Of a stretch of 12,121 nt of DNA, positions 1 to 5,608 are shown piece by piece. The translations under genes and the position numbers were made by a program. Source of the DNA: Alphaproteobacteria bacterium (lineage in GTDB: Bacteria; Pseudomonadota; Alphaproteobacteria; CAAHEQ01; UBA3637); assembly GCA_017555325.1 (NCBI GenBank), contig JAFZGR010000166.1:1-12121 (forward strand), given 5' to 3'. The stretch's first letter is position 1, and each line of letters starts with the position of its first letter. A model generated the notes under the pieces. That model worked only from the letters and a program-made list of their open reading frames with translations, did no database searches and was not told where the DNA came from.

Positions 1-237
1 ACCGGACGGCACAACAGAATTTGTAATAACATTTCCATTTTGTTGATTCATAACGGCAGAAACAGTCGGAATAATATCTGTTTCATCCTCGTTCCCACTT
101 AAAAAAGCATTTTGCCGACCTGCATCCAGCAAAAAGTAATTTTGACAAGCAGAACAATGAAATTTTTGTCCTTCCGGCAGTTTAATTTCATCTGAAACAA
201 CATATTGCGTAAAACATTTTGGACATATAACTAACAT
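1..237 (-). CDS. MJ0042-type zinc-ribbon protein, N-terminal 79 residues (runs off the window)
   Basis: The reading frame starts at the ATG at 237-235 and stays open to base 1, so only the N-terminus is present. It begins MLVICPKCFTQYVV and has two CxxC pairs (CPKC near residues 5-8 and CSAC near 28-31), separated by a short stretch with a KLPEG turn. This is the pattern of the MJ0042/zinc-ribbon_4 domain found at the N-terminus of many alphaproteobacterial proteins. After the ribbon comes a polar, probably unstructured linker; any C-terminal or membrane part lies outside the window. A Shine-Dalgarno-like AGGGAAAG lies just upstream on the minus strand. The gene is divergent from ftsE, the usual neighbourhood for this family in Alphaproteobacteria. 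The precise function of such proteins is not known. The domain call is firm; the role is not. Confidence 0.85.
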   Translation of the reverse strand, partial: MLVICPKCFTQYVVSDEIKLPEGQKFHCSACQNYFLLDAGRQNAFLSGNEDETDIIPTVSAVMNQQNGNVITNSVVPSG

Positions 238-261
238 TTATCTTTCCCTTTTTAAAAAAAT

Positions 262-291
262 AGTGTAAATAATATATATACGATTTTGCAA
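262..291 (-). promoter_or_regulatory. Possible promoter of the zinc-ribbon gene
   Basis: On the minus strand, TTGCAA (291-286) and TACACT (267-262) are separated by 18 nt. This would start transcription about 18 nt before the ATG at 237. An alternative pair, TTGTAT (301-296) and TATATA (278-273), has a 17-nt spacer. The region is very AT-rich, so chance matches are likely. No convincing plus-strand promoter for ftsE was found in the same gap. Confidence 0.3.
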
Positions 292-325
292 AAAGATACA
301 ACATTTTTTAAAGAGGTTAAGTTAA

Positions 326-1039
326 GTGTTTGAAAAAAATAAACTTTCATCCCCAATCGCCGAGTTTAACGGCGTTTCATTCCGTTATGGACATGGTTCG
401 GAGATATTAAAAGACATTCAATTAACACTGGATCCGGGGTCATTTCACTTCATGACGGGCGAAAGCGGGGCCGGAAAAACATCATTACTCGGATTGTTTT
501 ATATGAACCATTTACCAACACGAGGACGTGTTCGATTATTCGGAAAAGCTGTTGATACACTTTCCCGTGCCGAAAAAGCACAAATTAGACGCCAAATCGG
601 TGTTGTTTTTCAAGATTATCGACTACTTAATCATTTAAATGCATTTGACAACGTTGCTTTACCTTTACGAATTGCAGGCGTAAAAGAAACCGAAATTAAA
701 CGACATGTTAGTGAACTTTTAGCTTGGGTTGGCTTAGAAAAACAACTGAAAGCATTTCCGCCCGAACTATCCGGCGGTGAAAAACAACGCATCGCCATTG
801 CCCGTGCTGTTATTAACCGTCCACAATTACTCGTTGCTGATGAACCAACTGGTAATGTTGATGATGCAATGGCCAAACGATTACTCTATTTGTTTTTAGA
901 ATTAAACAAATTGGGCACAACAATCGTTATTGCAACACATAACCAAAATTTAATTAAACATTTCCGTTTTGACCAACTCCATTTATCACATGGTCGATTA
1001 GAACGGATAAATCCCAACATAAGAAACAACGGACAATAA
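326..1039 (+). CDS. ftsE: FtsE, ATP-binding subunit of the FtsEX division complex
   Basis: FtsE is the cytoplasmic ATPase that, with membrane subunit FtsX, transmits a signal across the inner membrane at the septum to activate peptidoglycan hydrolases. The 237-residue protein has all ABC ATPase elements: Walker A GESGAGKTS (45-53), Q-loop Gln96 in VVFQDYRLL, signature LSGGEKQR (148-155), Walker B LLVADEPTGNVD (168-179) and switch His205 in IATHN. Length and the FQDYRLL segment fit FtsE better than other ABC families. The start is GTG at 326, supported by AAGAGG at 311-316 with a 9-nt spacer. The stop is followed 10 nt later by ftsX, and the ftsX ribosome site AAGGAG overlaps the ftsE stop, so the two are co-translated. 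It is the first gene of an envelope operon. Confidence 0.96.
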   Translation: MFEKNKLSSPIAEFNGVSFRYGHGSEILKDIQLTLDPGSFHFMTGESGAGKTSLLGLFYMNHLPTRGRVRLFGKAVDTLSRAEKAQIRRQIGVVFQDYRLLNHLNAFDNVALPLRIAGVKETEIKRHVSELLAWVGLEKQLKAFPPELSGGEKQRIAIARAVINRPQLLVADEPTGNVDDAMAKRLLYLFLELNKLGTTIVIATHNQNLIKHFRFDQLHLSHGRLERINPNIRNNGQ

Positions 1040-1049
1040 GGAGAAAAAA

Positions 1050-1943
1050 ATGGCCAAATCCTCAGATATTCCTTTTGCTCGCGACTCATCCAGTTTTTTC
1101 ATCAGCTGGATCAGCATGCTTATGGTCTTTATTGCCACATTAATCTTAGCAACAGCATTAATAACACACGATTCTGTAAAAAATTGGCATAAAGATATTG
1201 CTGGTTCTTTAACCGTTCAAATTCCATCATATGATTCGGATGGCAAAAAAAGAGGGGAATTATTACAATCAGACACTGAAACAGCTTTAACCATCATCCG
1301 TTCAGCTGATGGGGTTCTCGGCGCAACCGTGTTATCCGATGCACAAATGGATTCGTTAATGGCTCCTTGGCTAGGCGAACATATTACAACAACCGAATTA
1401 CCACTACCCAAATTAATTGATGTTACAATTGATACAAAAAATTTACCGGATTTAAATCAAATCAAAGCCGATTTATCAGAACAGGTTCCAATGGCAATCT
1501 TAGACAGTCATCGAATTGCATTATCTAAACTGATTACCTTGGCACAAAACATCATTCGACTGGTTGGTATTGTTTTAATATTAATTTTAATCAGTTTAGC
1601 ATTTTCGATTATGTTTGTTACAAAATCGGGATTAAAAGTTCATCGAAAAGTTATATCTCTTATTCACATGATGGGCGCCAGTGATTTTTATATAACCCGT
1701 CAATTTGCAAATCGCAGTTTTTATTTAACCCTTATCGGTGGTATTATCGGATTTTTAATAGCTTTACCCGTTATGATGTTTTTTGCTTATTATTTAAACA
1801 ACTTAACCGGCAGTTTTATTCTAAACGCCACACTGACACATGAGCAATGGGGCATTTTAACTTGTATTCCGGTTTTAACGGCTACGTTATCTTACTTAAC
1901 GGCATTCAAAACCGTTTGGGGTGATTTGAAGAGAAGTTTATAA
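1050..1943 (+). CDS. ftsX: FtsX, membrane subunit of the FtsEX division complex
   Basis: This is the integral membrane partner of FtsE. The 297-residue protein shows the FtsX topology: a hydrophobic segment near 16-39, an extracytoplasmic domain of about 125 residues (40-165), then three more membrane segments near 167-190, 223-248 and 266-287. The cytoplasmic loop between segments 2 and 3 carries HMMGASDFYITRQF (206-219), matching the conserved LxGATDxFI loop of FtsX, thought to contact FtsE. The periplasmic domain is the part that recruits hydrolase regulators in other bacteria and is poorly conserved. The ATG at 1050 has AAGGAG at 1038-1043. The stop overlaps the next start by one base (TAATG at 1941-1945), indicating coupled translation. 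Confidence 0.95.
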   Translation: MAKSSDIPFARDSSSFFISWISMLMVFIATLILATALITHDSVKNWHKDIAGSLTVQIPSYDSDGKKRGELLQSDTETALTIIRSADGVLGATVLSDAQMDSLMAPWLGEHITTTELPLPKLIDVTIDTKNLPDLNQIKADLSEQVPMAILDSHRIALSKLITLAQNIIRLVGIVLILILISLAFSIMFVTKSGLKVHRKVISLIHMMGASDFYITRQFANRSFYLTLIGGIIGFLIALPVMMFFAYYLNNLTGSFILNATLTHEQWGILTCIPVLTATLSYLTAFKTVWGDLKRSL

Positions 1944-2524
1944 TGAAACACTTTTGGCACTTATTGCTTTACTGTCTCGCTATTTCTTTTTGTTGTTGGC
2001 TTATCGGATTTGCCTGCTTTTGTATTTATGCTTTTTCATTACAAACCGATTTATCAACAAAACAAGAAGCTGTTGTTGTTTTAACGGGTGGCAGTAAACG
2101 AATCGATACAGCTATAAAATTATTAAAAGAACAAGATGCTAACTATTTATTAATATCCGGTGTTAACAAGAAGGTATCTGCAAAAAAATTATTGAAAAAC
2201 GTTCCTCCATTACTTAAAAACAAAATAACATTAGGATATGAAGCTGAAAATACCGTCGGAAATGCAAAAGAAATCAATGACTGGATTAAAAACAAAAACA
2301 TTCATTCTGTTTTATTGGTAACCAGTTTTTATCATATGCCTCGGAGTGTTTTTGAAATCAACCGACAAAACAAGACACTCAAAATTGCACCTATGCCTGT
2401 CTTCCCGACAGAATTTAACAACTCTGTTAATTGGATTAAAACCCGTTATGCATGGTTGTTATTTATTGAATATCATAAATTTGTATTTGTTAACTTAAAA
2501 CACTGGCTGAACTTCGGAGGGTAA
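1943..2524 (+). CDS. YdcF/SanA-like DUF218 membrane-anchored protein
   Basis: The 193-residue protein has one strong hydrophobic segment near residues 7-32, suggesting an N-terminal inner-membrane anchor, followed by a DUF218 domain. Visible family motifs are VVVLTGG (44-50), LLISG (69-73), ENTVGNA (102-108, the conserved E-x-T-x-x-N-A element) and TSFYHMPRS (127-135). DUF218 proteins such as E. coli YdcF and SanA are linked to envelope biogenesis, and YdcF binds S-adenosylmethionine, but no reaction is settled. The start overlaps the ftsX stop by one base, and plsC begins one base after the stop, so it belongs to the same transcript. A DUF218 gene between ftsX and plsC is a recurring alphaproteobacterial arrangement. 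Family assignment is confident; biochemical role is unknown. Confidence 0.88.
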   Translation: MKHFWHLLLYCLAISFCCWLIGFACFCIYAFSLQTDLSTKQEAVVVLTGGSKRIDTAIKLLKEQDANYLLISGVNKKVSAKKLLKNVPPLLKNKITLGYEAENTVGNAKEINDWIKNKNIHSVLLVTSFYHMPRSVFEINRQNKTLKIAPMPVFPTEFNNSVNWIKTRYAWLLFIEYHKFVFVNLKHWLNFGG

Positions 2525-2525
2525 A

Positions 2526-3257
2526 ATGCGAGAAACAGTCTTATGGATTCGTTCTATTCTTTTTGTAATCTCATGGTATGTTATTACATTAATTTTGTTT
2601 ATATTATTTTCACCAACATTATTGTTTTCCTGCAAAGCCGCAGGGTGTTTTCCCCGTTTTTGGTCTAAAATGACACCAAAATTATTACGTCTTATCTGTG
2701 GCATTCAACTAGACATTCAAGGACTTGAAAATTTACCCCAACAAAACGGCTATATCATTGCATCAAAACACCAATCCGCTTTTGAAACAGGATTATTCCA
2801 CGGTATCATTCCTCATGTATTTTATGTTTTAAAAAAAGAATTACTTTACATCCCGATTGCCGGTATTTACTTTTTAAAAACAGGCTGCATTCCGATTGAC
2901 AGAGGTGGCGGAGCTAAAACCATGCGTAAAATGTTAATCGGTGTTAAAAAACATTTGGATGACGGAATGAATTTGGTTATTTTTCCGGAAGGAACCCGCA
3001 CAAAACCGGGTACAAAAAAACCGTACACCCCTGGTGTGGCGTTCTTATATGAACAATGTAAAGTACCTGTTGTGCCTGTTGCATTGAATACCGGTTATTG
3101 TTGGCCAAAAAATCAAATTAAAAAATATGCCGGCAAAGTAACTCTTCGAATATTGCCCCCAATTGAAGCCGGACTTGATAAACGTGAATTTTTAAACCTA
3201 TTATATAATCGGATTGAAACAGCACAAGATGAATTACCAAATCCGTTTAAATCGTAA
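2526..3257 (+). CDS. plsC: PlsC-type 1-acyl-sn-glycerol-3-phosphate acyltransferase
   Basis: It probably transfers an acyl chain to lysophosphatidic acid to make phosphatidic acid, the common precursor of membrane phospholipids, at the inner membrane. The 243-residue protein has a hydrophobic N-terminal segment (about 8-35) and four acyltransferase blocks in order: KHQSAFET (81-88), GCIPIDR (120-126), FPEGTR (153-158) and VPVVPVALNTG (180-190). Block I reads His82-x4-Glu87 rather than the textbook H-x4-D. The KHQSxxET form is familiar to me from alphaproteobacterial PlsC and should still be active. A strong GGAGGG (2516-2521) lies just before the ATG, inside the end of the upstream gene; the gap from the upstream stop is 1 nt. 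Substrate specificity (lysophosphatidate versus another acyl acceptor such as an ornithine lipid) is not proven by these motifs. Confidence 0.93.
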   Translation: MRETVLWIRSILFVISWYVITLILFILFSPTLLFSCKAAGCFPRFWSKMTPKLLRLICGIQLDIQGLENLPQQNGYIIASKHQSAFETGLFHGIIPHVFYVLKKELLYIPIAGIYFLKTGCIPIDRGGGAKTMRKMLIGVKKHLDDGMNLVIFPEGTRTKPGTKKPYTPGVAFLYEQCKVPVVPVALNTGYCWPKNQIKKYAGKVTLRILPPIEAGLDKREFLNLLYNRIETAQDELPNPFKS

Positions 3258-3269
3258 GAACAGGCTAAA

Positions 3270-4367
3270 ATGTACATTGAAGAAAAAACAGCTATCGGTA
3301 TCTATTCGGATTCGGGTTTAAACACCGTTGAAATTTGTCTCTTAAAAACAGACGGGGTTGATTTGTATGGCAAAACAAAGCAATTAACCCGCCCGTATCC
3401 AATAGATCTGAAAGAGCGCATTCTTGCTTTCATTTTGAAAGACGATTATACAAACACACAAGAAATGAAACAGTTAGATGAAGATTTAACAGCTTTTCAC
3501 TTAACTGTTTTTCAAGAATTTTATGAGCAACATAAACGAGAACACCCTAAAATTAATCTTATCGGATATTCAGGGCATTTAATGTATCGTAATGCAACTG
3601 AAAAAGTTGCTGTCATTTTAGGAAATCCACAAAAATTAGCAACAACTACCGGTATTCCCGTTATTGCAAAATTTATTCAATCGGACTTAAAAGCCGGCGG
3701 ACAAGGGGGACCTGTTTTTACAGCATTTTACAATGCTATGACTCGACACATGGAAAAACCAACAGCTATCGTATCTTTGGGGGGCATTACGACCTTAACA
3801 TATATCGGTCCTTTTGGTGAATTGCTAGCTTTTGATATAGGTGTCGGAACAGCTTTACTGGATTATTGGATTCGTCGTCATACAGGAGCGGAAATGGATT
3901 ACGACGGCATTCACGCAACACGAGGAAAATTAGATAAACGATTACTAACACGCCTGCTAAAAGATGAATTCTATTTAACTCTTCCTCCCAAAACAACTGA
4001 TAAAAAAGCATTTTTGAAACTATATGAACAAATTGAAGGTTGTTCTTTAGATGACGGCGCAGCGACTATCACAACTGCTATTGCCCAAAGCATTCAAGAA
4101 GCAGAAAAATTCTTACCTCAACACCCTTACCAATGGATTTTAATTGGCGGAGGAATACATAATCCTGCTCTGTTAAGACTTATAAAGCAGAAACTATCCG
4201 GTCCAATTCATACTGGTTCGGAATGTCATTGGTTAAACGATACGCTCAATGCACAAGCTTATGCCTTTTTAGCCGTTCGTTCCTTAACCGGTCTACCAAT
4301 TAGCTATCCACAAACAACCGGTGTTCCAGAACCGGTTAGTGGCGGAACAATGTATTTACCATCATAA
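3270..4367 (+). CDS. Divergent anhydro-N-acetylmuramic acid kinase-like protein
   Basis: At 365 residues it has AnmK length and overall layout. AnmK opens and phosphorylates 1,6-anhydro-MurNAc during recycling of peptidoglycan fragments. Recognisable elements are GGQGGP (143-148), SLGGI (169-173), FDIGVG with the expected catalytic Asp189 (188-193), a nucleotide-side GGGIHNP (293-299) and the C-terminal EPVSGGT (354-360). The N-terminal phosphate-binding motif, normally MSGTSxDGxD, is replaced by YSDSGLNTVE (12-21) with no gap in the alignment, and the usual GxHGQT element reads GYSGHL (99-104). These losses make normal kinase activity uncertain. The frame is open throughout, so it is not an obvious pseudogene. 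It starts 12 nt after plsC, with only a weak AGG ribosome site, as the last gene of the operon. A pseudoenzyme or altered-substrate enzyme is possible. Confidence 0.82.
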   Translation: MYIEEKTAIGIYSDSGLNTVEICLLKTDGVDLYGKTKQLTRPYPIDLKERILAFILKDDYTNTQEMKQLDEDLTAFHLTVFQEFYEQHKREHPKINLIGYSGHLMYRNATEKVAVILGNPQKLATTTGIPVIAKFIQSDLKAGGQGGPVFTAFYNAMTRHMEKPTAIVSLGGITTLTYIGPFGELLAFDIGVGTALLDYWIRRHTGAEMDYDGIHATRGKLDKRLLTRLLKDEFYLTLPPKTTDKKAFLKLYEQIEGCSLDDGAATITTAIAQSIQEAEKFLPQHPYQWILIGGGIHNPALLRLIKQKLSGPIHTGSECHWLNDTLNAQAYAFLAVRSLTGLPISYPQTTGVPEPVSGGTMYLPS

Positions 4368-4375
4368 AAAAATCA

Positions 4376-5020
4376 TTAAAACTGTTTTTTTAAAAACAGA
4401 CGTATCTGCTCCAAACAGGTATTGTCAATATTATGTTCCATTCTCTTTGAACAAAAGGTTTGCACAGGTTGATTCATTTTTTCAAGCGTTTCTTTTGAAA
4501 TATTCATTGCAATCGGGGGAACAACCGAATCCAAACCGCCATGTGTTAATAATACCGACGTACTGAAACAATATGGCACAGGATGAACAAGTGGAACAGC
4601 CGACAACCCCATAACACCAGCACATTTTTCCGACATAGAGTATGCCGTCAAAAACGCCATTAAGCCTCCTTGAGAAAATCCCCCGATAATTATTTTATCC
4701 AATGGGATATGACACGTTTCTACAACATTTAAAATATAATTTTTAACTAAATCTACCTGATACATTGCCCGCTTTTGTAAAACATTTAAATAATCAAGTG
4801 TCAACTGCTGCGGATTATAGTCATTTAATGAAAACCATTCATACCCTTGTGAAAAAATTTCTGTCGGTGCATTCGGTGCAAAAAATGCCGTTTGAGAAAA
4901 CTCTGCTGATAAAGCTTCTCCGATAGGAATCAAATCAGAACCGTTTGCCCCATATCCATGTAATAAAATAACGGCACTTGTCGACATAGTCGGTATAATA
5001 GACGGACCCGAAAGTTGCAT
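4376..5020 (-). CDS. Alpha/beta-hydrolase, carboxylesterase / acyl-protein thioesterase family
   Basis: This 214-residue cytoplasmic protein (no signal peptide) belongs to the small serine carboxylesterase group (COG0400; YpfH/EstB-like). It shows the oxyanion segment LLHGYGANGSDL (19-30), the nucleophile elbow GGFSQGG with Ser116, Asp164 in HGGLDSVVP, and His196 in MEHNI, so the Ser-Asp-His triad is complete. APNAPT (48-53) and the YEWFSL segment are also typical of the family. Family members hydrolyse short acyl esters or thioesters in vitro; the physiological substrate cannot be read from sequence. The ATG at 5020 has GGAG at 5027-5030 on the minus strand. The gene is convergent with the anmK-like gene (8-nt gap) and divergent from the secreted protein gene. 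A minus-strand TATAAT at 5068-5063 could be its -10 box, but no good -35 was seen. Confidence 0.9.
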   Translation of the reverse strand: MQLSGPSIIPTMSTSAVILLHGYGANGSDLIPIGEALSAEFSQTAFFAPNAPTEIFSQGYEWFSLNDYNPQQLTLDYLNVLQKRAMYQVDLVKNYILNVVETCHIPLDKIIIGGFSQGGLMAFLTAYSMSEKCAGVMGLSAVPLVHPVPYCFSTSVLLTHGGLDSVVPPIAMNISKETLEKMNQPVQTFCSKRMEHNIDNTCLEQIRLFLKKQF

Positions 5021-5030
5021 AAAAATCTCC

Positions 5031-5059
5031 TTGAATTATTTCATTTGATTGTATATACT
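5031..5059 (+). promoter_or_regulatory. Promoter of the secreted protein-recG transcript
   Basis: TTGAAT (5031-5036) and TATACT (5054-5059) are separated by exactly 17 nt, a good sigma-70-type match. Transcription would start near 5066, leaving a leader of about 28 nt before the ATG at 5094. The element lies immediately upstream of the divergent hydrolase gene, so the two promoters share this gap of about 70 nt. Confidence 0.6.
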
Positions 5060-5093
5060 TTCATTATATAGTCACAGGAAGGAGAAAAAATCA

Positions 5094-5606
5094 ATGAAAA
5101 AAACACTCTTTACACTCACAAGTCTCTCTCTTTTGCTAACAACACCCGTATTGGCACAAAGCCGAACAAGCAAAGGACTGACCGAAGCAGAAAAATTGGC
5201 AATCACAGCCGGGGCAGCACAGGCTTGCAGTGCAGATGCAGATAAATTAAAAAACTACGAAGTCATTGCCAGTCGTATTTTGGTCAATCAAACAGCTACC
5301 GAAAAGGAAGAAACAGCAGCCTTAACCGCTTATGCCCGTAAAAAATTTGAAGTTTACACAGAACAAAAAAAGGCTCCGGAAATGAATTGTTCGGAAGTGT
5401 TAAACAGATTTGACAATTTACCGATTTTTCAATCAACCGTATACCAAGACGGAACTTTAAAATTACCCGATGGAAAAATTATCAAACCTATTCGACCACT
5501 CAATCAAACAAAACCCGTAAATGTCAAAAGAACGAAAAAAGAACTGTTTAAGCAACCTAAAAAATCAACCCGTTCAGGTGTTATCATTAACAAACAGGCT
5601 TCTTAA
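5094..5606 (+). CDS. Small secreted/periplasmic protein of unknown function
   Basis: I do not recognise this family. The ATG at 5094 is chosen over an upstream in-frame TTG at 5049 because AAGGAG (5079-5084) sits 9 nt before it, and because it then opens with a clear signal peptide: MKKT, a hydrophobic core (5-19), and a cleavage site after VLA (residue 21). The mature part would be about 149 residues, mostly helical-looking and polar, with two cysteines (45 and 99) that could form one disulfide. The middle holds a VYQDGTLKLPDGK segment (116-128), and the C-terminus is strongly basic (Lys/Arg-rich from about 131). No catalytic motif, repeat or extra membrane segment is seen. It is followed 2 nt later by recG, so the two are probably co-transcribed, although a shared function with a cytoplasmic helicase is not expected. 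Confidence 0.85.
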   Translation: MKKTLFTLTSLSLLLTTPVLAQSRTSKGLTEAEKLAITAGAAQACSADADKLKNYEVIASRILVNQTATEKEETAALTAYARKKFEVYTEQKKAPEMNCSEVLNRFDNLPIFQSTVYQDGTLKLPDGKIIKPIRPLNQTKPVNVKRTKKELFKQPKKSTRSGVIINKQAS

Positions 5607-5608
5607 AA

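Noticed and set aside
3787..4011. Open frame of 74 codons on the minus strand inside the anmK-like gene
   Set aside because: It is antisense to a clear coding gene, with no family signal. AT-rich codon use produces such shadows.
4382..4399. CTG(T)n(A)nCAG hairpin between the convergent anmK-like and hydrolase genes
   Set aside because: Only three G/C pairs flank an A/T stem with a two-base loop. It encodes the hydrolase C-terminus and lacks a T-run on the plus side, so a terminator call is not justified.
4321..4566. Open frame of 81 codons on the plus strand spanning the end of the anmK-like gene and the hydrolase
   Set aside because: It overlaps the anmK-like coding end in another frame and runs antisense to the hydrolase, whose catalytic triad confirms the minus-strand reading.
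5049..5093. Upstream TTG start giving a 15-residue longer form of the secreted protein
   Set aside because: It would place a charged extension before the signal peptide, whereas the ATG at 5094 has a well-spaced AAGGAG. The TTG also overlaps the promoter region.
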